A DNA stretch of 64,000 nucleotides. Source: Oreocharis arfaki. Lineage: Eukaryota > Chordata > Aves > Passeriformes > Paramythiidae. Positions within the stretch are counted from its first letter, which is position 1. Each line of letters opens with the position of its first letter. The notes under the pieces were generated by a model. The model saw only the letters and a list, made by a program, of their open reading frames with translations, made no database searches and was not told the DNA's origin. Below, in pieces: positions 47,601 to 60,122 of the stretch. The stretch is from contig VZRR01007595.1 of assembly GCA_013398015.1 (NCBI GenBank), positions 406,082 to 470,081 on the forward strand, written 5' to 3'. The translations under genes and the position numbers were made by a program.

Positions 47601-50600
47601 AGACCAGGTTAATAAGAAACCCATACTGGAAACACACAAAAAGCCATAAAGATTCAGACTGTCCTTTTTATAATTAGTATTTTCTGTGGTTTACTGTACT
47701 CATAACAAATGTTACAATGGGCATTATCACCCTACCAGAGCAAAAACTGGACAAATGGGACTAGATGCAGACTTTTTTCTTAATCTGTTACAAAAACCTA
47801 GACAATAAAGAAAAAAAAATATGAGTGTAATCCATTACACTCAACATTCAACAAACTTAGTTGCCAAACTAAAGTAGTCAGCACAAGTCACTGGGCAACT
47901 CTTGGTTTTTATAGTGGAGAAGATGTGATGATGATGATCAGCTCACTCTCTCTCTCTTTGGCAGCGACTTTTCTACTTTACTGTGTCTTGGTCTACATAC
48001 CTGGTTATTTGCTTTCTTAGAGATCTGTACTTTTCATTTGTTCATACCAATTGGGTATAAGTCTTTTGTTTCATGGGGCAGAGGTATGCTTTACTTGCTG
48101 CTATAAACATTATTTCTAAAGCACATTGGACTTACATAGTTTGTAGTACATTTGCATAAAGTTATGGATAATAATATGGATTTGTTGAAGTAAGTGAAAC
48201 AACGGAAGAACCTACTTTCTACTGAGTATTTGAGTATTTTTTTTCTACTACTAAAATGTTATACCTCGGTACAACAACTGATACCCCAATGTGTAATCTG
48301 CATTCAACATCTCAACATATGCACAGTTAGCATGAACCTACTTGCTAAGGCGCTCACATTAGAGCTCATAAGATTTAACATCACATTTGTGTTGATCTTT
48401 TTACCACATCAGCTTCTCCTATTCCTCTTTTGACTCTTGGCTGGTAATAAGGATCCAGTCTATCAGACTCTTCAAAGAGTGCAACAGCTCAGCAAAACAG
48501 ATTTGGTATGCCGGAATGTCTGCCAATAAGAAGGACATGACCACCTTGAGGCTCTGGTTGATGCTCTGTGCTGGTGGATAGATACCCCAGTGCCTACTGT
48601 TCATTCTGACATAGTAACCATCACTGTCAGCTCAAATTCCCATCAGGAAAGAAAGAGTAGGACTCCTGCACAATTGCATTAATGTGTGTGAAAAACGGTG
48701 TGAGTCTGGAGACAGTGTCTTGAGTTTTACATTATCTATGACAGCTGGCAAGACTGTAGTGTTACAGTGAACATTTACAGCAAGTTATGGATACTGGATA
48801 GCCAAAAGACCAACCATACATACATGATATAACAATCTTCAATACAACATTTATTTCTAACAACCCGGCTTTATATCTTCTGCATAAATGGAGAGCAGTT
48901 GACTGTACATGACAACAAAAAAATCTGTGATACTTATTAAATGGGAACTCATTGAAAGCTTTTTTTCAAAAGTTTGTGAAGTTTTTCAAAAGTTTACAGA
49001 TTGTGATGTAAAAGTACCTCTTCAGTATTGTTTTCTGCATAGCTTGGTTCAAAATTTCAGTTAATATAGTATTCTTGACCCACACAAAAGCTTCTTCAAG
49101 AATTAAGCACAGCTGAGGAAGTTGCAAAGAGTCTGTAATAAATATACCAGCAATCCTATAGCATAGACTCCTCTTTTACTAAAATATCTTGATATATGCC
49201 AAATGAAGAACATTAAAAGGCAAAAAAAGGTCTTGCTTATGCATTTGCATACACACTTAATGGGTAAGCCATTGGAAAATGTCACTTCTTATTTTTTAAT
49301 ATCTTAGAAATGTTCCTTTTCTTCCACACAGCCCCATTCCCTTCACCACCACCACCACTACCACCACCCCAGCCCCTGGGAAGGGTTTACAAGTCTTTTA
49401 CAGAGAAATGAAAATTAAAATACTTTGATCTAGTAATTCCACAGCTGTGTTCTGGGACTTTTAGTTTGAATTACCTCATGCTTTAATTTCCGTTTTATTC
49501 CCTTAATCAGACTACTGTCTATAATACTTTTATGTGCTTTCTTTTCATTGAGTGTAACAGGTGACATGACCTTACTTATATCACAGGAAATGAAATCTGG
49601 TGAACAAGTAGAATGTATATACTATTATTGATATTTAAAGGTTCCCTTTTCCCCTAACATGGCTCTAATCATATTTCACAGCTCAGCTGCAGAAAAAAGG
49701 AGGAAAAGAGAGAGAGACATTTTCCCCTAGTATAGATTTCACCTTCAAACAATTAACACTAAAATAAAGAGAGGAAAATCTGCCTTTAACTATGAGATTA
49801 TGCTATGAGAACAGAATGCATTATTTTTTTTGTTTTACCTTTCAATGCATTTCAGCTAACAGAAAAATTTAATCTTTCCAGTCTTCTTTCTAACATAGAC
49901 ATAGCTTTCATGAATCTTGAATAGTAAGGTTGTAATGGCCTTTGACCATAGAATTATCATAAAATAAGAGACTAATCAGTATTCATTCAACTTTGTTGTA
50001 CATACCCATCGTTATGATACTACTTGCTGTTTCAGTAGCGATACTCACGCAATGCAATTTAAAAGTTATTTATTTCCCACAGTGTTTGCAGCATTACCCA
50101 GAACACAGTGACTTTAATTGAACTGTTTCCAAATGTCAGCGTTTACTAAGGACATGTCAAGAGATAAAGGTGAATGCATGATAGATGAGCAGATATAAAG
50201 GTGCTTAATTTCCTGTCAAACTGCACTTAAAAGTCTATTTAAGTATCTTCTATCTACTCACCACTTCTGTCTCGACTTACAGAAATGATCAAGATCTATC
50301 TCTTCATTCAGAAATGTATCTGTTCCGTTCATCTCTTTTCTTCTTTTTTTTTTTCCCAATTTCCTTTTGTTTCTCTTTTTGATATTCACTTTGTTACCAA
50401 AAGACAGATATCAACCTTTTGAGGAGAGATCTTGACACGAGTCAAAGATATTTAAAAACTAAAAGCATTCATTGGGTTAGAAAGACACTAATTTATACCA
50501 GCTTTATTGCAGTGAGACAAGACGAATCTCATGAAGTTTGTATGTCATATGAACTCAAAAATCTGACATGTAACTCCAAGCACTTTTCTCAGAATAAAGA

Positions 50601-52803
50601 CGAGACTTACTTGAACTGTAGGCAACATCACCTTAATGTCAGCAGTTGATAGAAATAGAATTTTCTAAGTACTGTAGTACCAAAAGAATCAGCTTGCTCT
50701 TAAATTGAAAGAAATACCCTTAGGGAAAGGAAACATGCCCTTAGTTTTCTGTAGGATTACAGCTGGTTTTTGTACTGGAGAAAAAGGTTTTACTAATTGC
50801 AGGTAAATATAGCAATCAAACTGACAATGTATTTCTTTCTATGATCTCCTCACAGATAATATTACTGTTTGAATGTATTTGATATTTGAAATTACTCACC
50901 CTATGGAATCCCAAATTATATCTTCATTGCCATAACTTGTATTTCAGTAGTCCCATAAAGGAGCAAACATTTGCATGGAAATATCTTTTAAAAAAATTGA
51001 CATTTCCACTATAAATAAAAACACATTTTTTTTAACTGAAACCTCCATTAGAAACCCACAACTCCCAACATGAGGAGCAGGAGTAATTTCCTCCACATGT
51101 TAATCTGTGACATATTGGTTCAGTTCCTCAGGAGTGAGTCAAGTTCTACAACTCATCAAGAAAAAATTATTTATGTAAGTTTCTATTTCATCACCCAACA
51201 GTTATTAAAAACCAAGAAAATGTGTTATGTTTTTTTATTTTCCGCATGATATTGCTAGAGACTGCTAGAAGCTATATAGGCAAACAGTGAAAACCAGTTC
51301 AAGTCTTAAAGGGCTCTCAGTCAAACTCTTCTGTGATAGCAAAAGAAGGTTCTGTGTGAAGCCATTCAAACCCCAGCTTTAGTTAGATGAGAAAGTAAGC
51401 ATTAGTCTGCTTTCTGGTGTAGTAAAACAAGAAGGAGAAATGGAGTGACTTCGTAAGGCTGAGGAAAGCTGATGAAATCAGATGAAGTGAGAGCATAGAG
51501 TGAATTGGGTGTTAATCCTACAGCTTTAACAAAGAGTTCAGTGGTGTAAGCATAATTCTATACATCCATTGTACATAACTGAGTTATTGGGAGTATTTTG
51601 TATCCAAAGTTCAAACTGCTTTAGTCAGATGAGAAGCTTATGTTTGAGAGGTTTCTCTTTCTGATTTAACGAACATAAATTACTCTACATGTGATTGCCA
51701 TTAAGAATTTTGAAATCACCTTCTGTGATTTCTTTAACATTTGCAGAAAATACTATTTTTGCTTCAGTCAACACTTCTAGTAGTGTATTCAGCTGACAGA
51801 ATATTGACAAAAAATGAACTAATGGACGTGAGAACACAGCTTTCAAATTCATTTTAATCTTGAAACTTTCCCTCTCTGAGTACTTGATTTGAGTGAAACT
51901 TTGATTGAAACATTTCAAATTAAATGAAAATGTATTTGCTCTTAGAAAATATTAGTGGCGCACAAGGACATACATTTTTGTGTGTTACAGCTTCACATAT
52001 ATGAGCATTGCTACAAAGGTGTTTGATCTGTTCACATTACTTTAGGCAAACAATGAAGGAACATTGTGATTTCCAAGTGCTAGAAACTGGAACAATGAAC
52101 AAATGTATGCTAAAGCATGTCCATTCCTGCATGAGAACAAGGCTTGCAAGTTGCTACTCAAAATTTGTCTTTTGCCCATGGTGTAATATGCATTCTTAGT
52201 ACAGGTCATTTGTGTCCTGTAAATTTGCAGTATTCTCATGGGTGCACATTGTAACAAGTATGGCAATTGGGCAGTAAAATACAGGTCAGATAGAAATTTT
52301 TAATTGGATACAAATAAGGGAAAAATCCCTCTCTATGTCTAGCTCTTTAGTGTACCTGGGAACATGATTCAGTGGTAAACAAAGCTGCAAGAGGAATAGA
52401 AAACTTTCAGGCTTTCTGAAATTAAGTTCCTACGAACAGCCATTCTTCTTCACTAGTAAGAAAGATTAGAATTCCCAAGCAAACAAAATCCAGTGACTAG
52501 ATAAAAAGAAACCAGCCATTAGTAGTACCTTTTGGGAAAAGGTGTGTGGCATCTTATATAGATATGGTATTGTGGCATGAGGCCAGGGAAGGTAATGGTC
52601 ATTTCTATTAAGTTCTGTATTTAAAAGCTGTGGTCTGATGCTTGCCAGCAATCCATGCATTTATGTCTAACAGAACCCGTGAACCGTTCTTTGGTTCATG
52701 TAGTCATAAATTCAACACAGATATCAAAGGTGGTTTAGATTTAAAATATTATATTCTTGCCTAGGATTTTAAGCAATGGACTTGCTTAAATAGGATAATT
52801 ATC
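44683..52803. other. Unique-looking AT-rich DNA, no gene seen
   Basis: Small features are a 27-bp-offset direct repeat at 45963-46006, (GAT)n at about 47925-47938, (TC)n at about 47946-47958, and a CAC-rich tract at 49343-49368. All frames are under 100 codons and none shows a domain. Confidence 0.55.
49343..49368. repeat. (CAC)n microsatellite
   Basis: About eight CAC/CCA triplets with one interruption, C-rich on the plus strand. It lies in noncoding sequence. Confidence 0.85.
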
Positions 52804-53472
52804 ATACAATAATAGAATGGCTTGGTTTGGAGGGGACCTTAAAAAGATCATCTTGTTTCACACCCCCTGTCATGGGCAGAGATACCTTCCACTATACCAG
52901 GTTGCTCAGACCTCTATCCAAACCAGCCTTTAACACTTCCAGAGATCCACAGCTTCTCTGGGCAACCTGTTTCAGTGCTGCACCACCCTCACAGTAAAGA
53001 AATTCTTCCTAATATCTAATCTAAACTTACTCTCTCTCAGTTTGAAGCCATTCCCCCTTATGCTGTTACTACATGCCCTTGTAAAAAGCCCCTTTCCATC
53101 TTTCTCACAGGACTCCTTCATGTACTGGAAGGCTGCTCTAAGAGCCTTCTCTTCTTCAGGTTGAATAACCCTAACTCTCCGCCTGATTTCATAGGAGACA
53201 TGGTCCAGCCCTCTGGTCATCTTGGTGGCCCTCCTCTGGACTTACTCCCTCAGCTCCTTGTCCTTCCCGTGTTGGAGGCCCCAGAGCTGGACGCAGCACT
53301 CTAGGTGGGGTCTGGCTACCGCAGAGCAGAGGGGCAGAACCACATCCCCCAACTTGTTGGTCACAATTCTATTGATGCAGCCCAGGACATGTTTGGCTTT
53401 CTGGACTGCAAGTGCACATTGCTGGGTCATGTTGAGCTTCCTGTCAACCAACACCTCCAAGGGCTTCTTTCA
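52804..53472 (-). mobile_element. CR1 LINE, 5'-truncated minus-strand copy
   Basis: The plus strand begins with the CR1 3' end in reverse (ATAGAATGGCTTGGTTTGG, then CCTGTCATGGGCAGAGATAC, AGGTTGCTCAGA, GGGCAACCTGTTTCAGTG). It proceeds into the ORF2 tail. On the minus strand 53242-53460 encodes [20 protein letters not shown] and then [13 protein letters not shown], standard CR1 polymerase C-terminal sequence, and 52972-53220 encodes KFRLDIRKNFFTVRVV. It has fairly few breaks and is probably younger than the 21-kb and 61-kb copies. Confidence 0.95.
52972..53460 (-). pseudogene. CR1 ORF2 C-terminal remnant
   Basis: Two minus-strand pieces (53242-53460, then 52972-53220) encode the last part of the CR1 polymerase, downstream of the catalytic FADD box, which is not included because of 5' truncation. 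The frame changes between them. It therefore has no endonuclease or catalytic residues and no activity. Confidence 0.85.
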
Positions 53473-56400
53473 AGCTATTCTTAATTCCTGTAATTATATG
53501 GGAAACAATTTAGCCTAATACCCTTCTAAGACTATTCATAATGTATTAATTGGAAATTTTATTCAAGACAACCTGCTTTGAGATTTGCCAAAAGTGAATT
53601 TTAACTTAAAATTAAATATGTGGGTGTTACTTTTCTCTGATTGTTTAAATCCCCCATCACATGCCATTGCATAGCATTATTACCGCTTCTTGCTTTCCAG
53701 CAGCACTTGATGCCATCCAATTCTCCAGGAGAATTTTAAATATTTAGAATGCTGTCCAAGTATGAACTCATCTAGAACACCAAGAACTACAATTAAACTA
53801 ATTAAACTCTTGCAATGTGGCATTTCATATTATTGCAAATAGGTAGAAACCTTTAGCTGAATGACAAAGTCTGTAATACAGTGCATTTCCTTTTGTTAAT
53901 TGCAGTTTATATTGTCAAGATTTTAATGAGCTGATAAACTTGTTCCCCAGCACTATTCAAAAAAATTATGTTGTGTTTGTAAGTCCATAAATTAATATAT
54001 CGAGTAGGAAAAAAGCCATTAAATTCGTTGCATACTTTTCTCCTACATGTATTGCATGCAAATAAGATCAACTAGAGGAGATTCTGTTGAACAGTTGCAT
54101 CTACTTGGGGAAAAATTATAATTATTTTTTTCACTTCCACATCTTCCTAAAGTCATATATGTAGGAAAAGTATTGAGACGTTAGTTTCCTATTTAGGACT
54201 TTAATAAACAGGAGATAATTTTCTAATGGCAAGAAAGTACAAGTCAAAGTCAAAGACAATACCAGTCATGCATAGCATCGGTACAGGATCAGGCCCTTTC
54301 TCATTCAGTTTTATACTCTGTGTCAAAGTCACCCAATATTTATCTCCATATCTGTTAATTTTTCCACATTAAAATAGTCATCAATACTATCTCACTTGCA
54401 CCCAATATGTTCACATCTCATAGCTGAACAGGCTTATTGCTACACGGTTTCTGAGTACTTTGAAAGTGTGAACTGACTGTTTAGCAAGACATAAGCGGTG
54501 TGCCAAGAGCCTGAAGCACCATCTCTGAAAGCACAGGCTGTTTCACTGATCGCCTGCAGAGTCCCAGATGCTGGGTCTATGTTACTATGTAGAGCAGCCC
54601 TCAGGGTAGCCTCTAGGCCAGCAGAGCTTGCCATCTACCTTGATTGCTTGTTCAGTCATCCCAAAGGCGAGCTCTGGGGCAAGCCTGCTGATACTCCCGG
54701 ATGGCAGTGGGAATTGGTGATGTACCCAATCCATCAGCAACAATATTTGCATGTGTCCTTTAGCTATTCTATTTGCCATTTCATTGACATCAAGTAGGGA
54801 AAAAAACAAATAGTCTGGAGATTATTCCTTGAAGATGCCCTCAGGTTCTTCCCAAAAGGACTCAAAATGTTTGCTGTCTCAAAGGCAACAGGGACTTTTG
54901 GCAACCTTAGTTTATACTACAGATGAAAGATATAATGGATGCAGAATGTGTACCTCTCATTCACAGGAAGTCTGAAGTCTTCACATTAGGTACAGCATGG
55001 AGGTATCCGCAGAATAGGTGATTCTGAAATAATGAAATGATTCCATATAATTTAAAAATATTATCTTTCTTAAAAGCATGGTCCCGTGATTCAAAGACAG
55101 TTATTCTCAGCTCATTGATGATGCATGTATTCCTGGCCTGATAAAGCACAGTACATAAGTTAACATCAACATTTAACTACTGGTGAAACATGGTAAGGGT
55201 ACTCTAAGCCTAAATATTTTATTTCACATGTAGGACAAGACAGGGGCAGTCATGGATAACTACTGCAGCTCATACAGTTCACTAAAGTGTAGCAACATCT
55301 TTTTATTGCCTGCTCAGATATGAATTTACCACAGCAAGGGACTTGCAGCAGTTGGGCACTCCACTTCTGTTTTTGCCTCTCTGTGCCCTAAGTGACACCT
55401 TGGTAGTTCCTTATCTTTCTTGTCTTCCCCTGTATCTTCTTTCACAAGAGAAAAACAATGGGATTAGAGTACATTGTTTCCTCTGGAATCAGATGGGGTC
55501 AGAAATGCATGTGACCTTGAAATAAAAAAAGGTAGCTGAAAGTGCAGTCCATGTAGTTATGCCACTAAAGGCACCAACTAACTCAAAAAGACAATTCATG
55601 GAGTTGATCACCGCACCAGTTCCTTTCTTCCCTCCTTTGCCCTACCCTGTGATAAGCATCATGGTGGAAGAGGGTTCTAGGTTCAAACAAAGCATAATTC
55701 CGAGACAGTCTTCAGGCTGGACCTTTTGAAAGAAAAAACAGGCCTCAAACCCAATAATTCATAACCAGAATAAGAAGAAACCATATTTTTTAATGAAAGG
55801 TGATTTTGGAGCACCGATCACCATCAATGAGAATGTTCTGTGGTAGGTTTGCAGTATGAGACAATAACATGCTGCTTTCTTCTTTTTTTTCTCTTTTACT
55901 AAATTCTACTATTGTGGTGTGTAATATTTCAGCATCTCTGGAGCATCTGATCCAACACAAAATGGCACTTGATTTAAACTCGCGATATTCAAAGTTAGGA
56001 AGGTATAAGTAATATATCTTCAAAATGACTTACTGAAGGATCCAAAGCTTTAAGTGTTGCAAGGGAGCACTTCAAAAGTCCTTCTTACTTAGGTGCCCTC
56101 TACTATATTTAATATATCGTTTTTATAAATAATCTAGGCAATGCTACTGAAATCATTATGGTTAAATGTACAGATAACAGATTGCAGGTTCAGTGGATAA
56201 TGAGGTTCACCACGGCTGCAAAAGTGATTGACACTCTTGAAGACATGGTTCCTTCATTTCCATTAGAAAGTGCCCCATTACATTGTATTTGGAAGCATAT
56301 TAAAGAGTCTGTATTTACAAAACTGAATGTTTAGCCTTGAAAAGGAGTGAGTTGGAGTATTTGATGATTATGCTAGTTGATTGTCTCACGTACTTTTAAT

Positions 56401-57124
56401 GCAATGCTTGCTGAAATTTACCACAGAAAATCTTACAAAAGTTGAATTACCTTGCTCCACGATTTCAATAAGTAAGTCTTCTGGTGGAATACAATGTATT
56501 CTTATGATATCCACCATTCAAGAAATCATTAGTAAAAATTCAAATTAGCACTATAATGATCCAGAGAGCTGTGAGAAAGACTTTGGCTGCATAGCTTAAT
56601 AAACTAATACAGCAATCTATGAGAAAAGAGATGGAAGAAGTTAACTAGATGAAAGAGTGTGAGTGCTTAAATACGGAGCAAAGGTTTAGATGGAAGGAGA
56701 AAGGCTTTCAATATTACTGAGAAAGACATAAAAAGTCAGTAGTTGGAAAGGGATTTTAGAAAATTCAACCCAAAATAAGTCCAAAATTCCTAATAGTAAT
56801 GATATAGCTTATTTGCAAAGATTGTATCTTCGATGTTGCTTGGAATCTCTAAAGCAAAGCTTGTGACCCTCTGATCCAAGTTTGAGAGGTATTCTTCAGC
56901 CCACAAAGCAGAAGCAGTGCTCTTTTTAGCTCTAAAGGGCTGTAAATATGAGCATTGCTTCTCAGTCTTCCTCTTCTGCCTCAGTTTACATCCTGAGTGA
57001 ATTCTCCAAGTACATTTAATTGTTTCATCACCATTTGTAAGGCAAATGGCTTTAATCAAATTTCTTGCTTTATGCCCATTCTGGTTGTGTATTTTGGCTT
57101 CTGATTTGGTTAGGGTTTTTATTT
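53473..57124. other. Unique-looking DNA, no gene seen
   Basis: No repeat family recognised. A stretch at about 53780-53960 is rich in TAATT-type homeodomain-like words but has no other support. The minus-strand frame 56790-57218 (142 codons) runs partly through the LTR at 57131 and shows no known domain. Confidence 0.5.
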
Positions 57125-57130
57125 GGGTGA
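57125..57130. repeat. Target site duplication, left copy (GGGTGA)
   Basis: GGGTGA directly precedes the TGTG terminus of the solo LTR and is repeated exactly after its CACA terminus. Six base pairs is the size made by beta/alpha-retroviral-type (ERVK-like) integrases. Confidence 0.85.
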
Positions 57131-57512
57131 TGTGGGGAGACATAAGATAGAACTGGGTTATGGGCTGTGGGTCACGCCTGCAGCACAAAGAAGCACATGG
57201 CAGCACAAAGAAGCACACGGCAGCACACCGAGGCTTGTCTCTGCCGGACCCTGGCAGGAGGAGGTGTCACACGGCAGACCCTACAGAGAGGAGCCTGCCG
57301 GAAGCTGACAGATGGGTGGGCAGCCCGTGATCACCCCATAGAAGGGCATTTAGAAAGCATGGTGCTGACTTGGCAACATGGGATAGGTCACCTAGTGAGA
57401 ATTGCCATGTAAGGAAATACTGTGCCTTGAAAGTGTATAGAACCAGCTCATTTCTTTTGAATAAACGATTCAGATTCCTTTTCGGTCTGGGTGCATGTCT
57501 TGGTCAGTCACA
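57131..57512 (+). mobile_element. Solo ERV LTR, 382 bp, ERVK-like
   Basis: The element starts TGTGGGGAGACATAAG and ends GGTCAGTCACA, giving TG...CA termini with matching TGTG/CACA ends, and it is flanked by perfect GGGTGA copies. A poly(A) signal AATAAA lies at 57460-57465, about 50 bp before the end, which places a short U5. A 20-bp unit is repeated 2.5 times at 57180-57228. No internal retroviral sequence is present, so it is a solo LTR left by LTR-LTR recombination. The exact duplication and termini suggest a relatively young insertion. Confidence 0.85.
57180..57228. repeat. 20-bp tandem repeat in U3 of solo LTR
   Basis: GCAGCACAAAGAAGCACATG is followed by a copy with two differences and a partial third. 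Tandem duplications in U3 are often enhancer repeats in retroviral LTRs. Function here is inference only. Confidence 0.85.
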
Positions 57513-57518
57513 GGGTGA
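57513..57518. repeat. Target site duplication, right copy (GGGTGA)
   Basis: Exact match to 57125-57130 directly after the CACA terminus. Confidence 0.85.
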
Positions 57519-59082
57519 GTTTTAATATCATTGAAGATGTCCTGATTGTAAATGACCAGCCAAGCCTCTATTTGGCTCATTTAATTGCCTCTTTCTTGGC
57601 CTCACTTATCAGATTTGACTACTTTTACAAGCAGTGTCCGTGTCCAAGAAGCAACCAATACTACTTATTTTACTTGGGCATAATTTCTTTGTCATCATCA
57701 CATCACTGAAACTGTATCTGCGCAACTGGTATTAGCTGGGTCGGTTCTGGTCACTTTTCTGTCTTGTTTTTCTCTGAACCCAGACAACAGTTAATGACCT
57801 GAGAATCTCATGTCCCTTTCTGTGGCAAAAGGTGTTCTATTCTCAATATTTTATGCTGCCAGAATCTCTAAACACATATTTGGATTTAAAATCCTATTTG
57901 CTTTGAACTCAGGGACAACAGTTTATTTCTTCAATTGGCCTAATGCAAGTAAAATTCAGAAATATTCTACTAAGGTGTAGAGCTAGAAGACATGTATCAC
58001 ATAAGCATAAAAACATTAGATGTTCAGACATTTTAACTAGACATGTTTGCAGCTCCATTTGCATTTGCATATGTCCTGACACTTTGCTTATATTTACCAC
58101 TTAAGCATGGTTTCCCTCAAGGTTTGGAGACAACCAGGACTGACTTTCAAAGAAAATTATATGTGTAGCCCTGAAACACATATAGTATTAATAAAAGGAT
58201 TATTTTGCTCCAAAAGAAATTTATACAGTAGGCAAAGTCCTTAAGCCAGTCCTTAGCTTACAATGTCATTAATATATTATGTGACAGGACCAGTATTCAA
58301 ATATAAACAAATTAATTATGCATGCAGATGAACTTTTAATTTAGTTACCCTGGATTAAAGCAAGGTAAACCTAATTACAATGAAGCTATTACAACTGAAA
58401 TGAAAACAAGATGCATTTTCATGTTGCTAGTTTAGAGACCTGGCTTGAGCAGTATTCAAATGCTGCTCCAGCTTGATTCATTCAAAGAAAATGAGTTCAA
58501 AGTAACACCATAAAATGTGTTTGCACTCTCTCTGGGCTTCATACGTCTGCTTTATGGTTTGTTTTAATAACAAACATTTTTATTGTTGAGATGTGTAATA
58601 AATATGACATACCACCTCCTGCGGCCTGCAACGTATGAGGATGAAGAGGCTCTGTATGAGCAGAGGACATTAGATAGCCTGTGTAAGGCTAGAACACTGG
58701 GGCCCATTTGTCTTCATATATAGCTTGTTTCCATGTGACAATCAATAGATAATTTGCCCCGGAGGCAAGTGTTCCTTTATGAACGAAAGTCAAGCTTTTA
58801 TTATAGGATTCATTTCACCTGAATAATTTCTTTTTCAGTGCAAACAGAATTCTATTACTTTGGGAAAATCCGATACATTTGTGGCCTACATTATGTCAAA
58901 AGCTGAATTTTTCTTCCTACAAGGACATTAGAAAAAGATGTAGGTTAGGATAAATATGTAAGCCATACTATGAAAATTATTATTTTCTTAGCTGGAGTGC
59001 CGAAGGTCCCTAATATAAAGCAGACCCCCATTTCTGCATAGGGATTTTAGCAAACAGAGCATATTCCCTTTGCATGACAAAG
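57519..59082. other. Unique-looking DNA with a possible regulatory stretch
   Basis: No gene or repeat family was seen. The section 58290-58640 stands out by eye for TAATTA, ATGCATGC and ATTCAAATG-type words packed in low-repeat sequence, as is common in vertebrate conserved noncoding elements. This is impressionistic only. Confidence 0.4.
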
Positions 59083-60122
59083 TTTTGGTAGCAGGACAGG
59101 TTGCATGGGTGGCTTCTGTGAGAAGACACTAGAAGCTGTCCCTGTGTTGGAAGAAGCCAGTTCCAGCAGGCTCCAAGATGACTCAGATAACCTGTCACTG
59201 AGCCCATCAGCAATGGTGGTAGTGCTCTGTGATAACTTAGGACAAGTTATACTGGGCAGCACCTGGAAGAGAGGAGTGAGATTATTTGTAAGAAACAGCT
59301 CTGCAGATACCGAAGTCAGTGAAGAAGGAGGAGAATGAGTTGCTCCAGGCACTAAGGCAGAGATTCCCCTGCAGCCCATGGTGAAGGCCATGGTGAGGCA
59401 GGCTGTCGTTGTGCTGTCCGCGGAGGTCCACACTGCAGCAGAGATCCAACTGCAGCCCATGGAGGGCACTGAAGGAGGTTGTGACCCTAAGCAAAACCTG
59501 CCCTGGGGCAGGCTCCTGGCAGAACCTGTGGTCCCATGGAGAGAGGAGCCCACACTGAAGCAGGCTTTTTTGACTTGTGACTCACATGGACCAGTCACTT
59601 GTGACTCCATGGGTGCCTCACACAGGAGCAGTCTGTTCCTGAAGGACTGCACTATGCAGAAGGGACCTACATTGGAGCAGTTCTTGGAAGGCTAATGTTG
59701 GAGCAGTTCATGAAAGACTGTATCCCATGAGAGAGATCCAATGCTGGAGCAAGGGAATAGCATGGGGAGGAAGGAGCAAAGAGACCAAGAGTTATGAACT
59801 GATGAAAATCCCCCTTCTCCATTCCTCTGTGCTGCTCAGGGAGAGGAGTTAGAAGAGTTAAGAATGGAGTTTAGCCCAGGAAGATAGGAGGGGTAGGGGA
59901 AAGAAGTTCTTAGTTTAATTATTATTTCTTATCATACTCTGTTTACTAATAATTGGCAATAAATTAAATTCATCTCCCCAAGTCAAATTTGTTTTGCTGT
60001 GACAGTAGTGGATATGCCAACTCACGAGCTTATCACTGTATTTTCTCTCTCTGTCTCGTGAAGAGGAAGTGATAGGGTCACTTGGTGGGCACCTGATGTC
60101 CAGTCAAGAACAATCTACGACA
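59083..60122 (+). mobile_element. ERV LTR, full copy of LTR-A family
   Basis: It starts TTTTGGTAGCAGGACAGG and continues with GGGTGGCTTCTGTGAG, CCCATCAGCAATGGTGG, GTAAGAAACAGCTCTGCAGA, a body of degenerate 'CCCAC-CTGGAGCAG' units of about 40 bp, AATAAA at 59958-59963, and an end CAGTCAAGAACAATCTACGACA. CAAAG before and GAAAG after may be a worn 5-bp duplication, which would fit an ERVL-type integrase. Length is about 1,040 bp. No viral genes flank it. Open frames inside it on both strands (for example 59047-59652 minus, 59378-59695 plus) are by-products of the GC-rich LTR body. Confidence 0.8.

Noticed and set aside
48419..48604. 61-codon minus-strand frame that looks protein-like by eye
   Set aside because: No family recognised, too short to judge, and no convincing splice sites. 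It could be rechecked with BLASTX.
59047..59652. 201-codon minus-strand frame
   Set aside because: It is antisense to the ERV LTR at 59083-60122 and overlaps plus-strand frames; GC-rich LTR bodies give long spurious frames.
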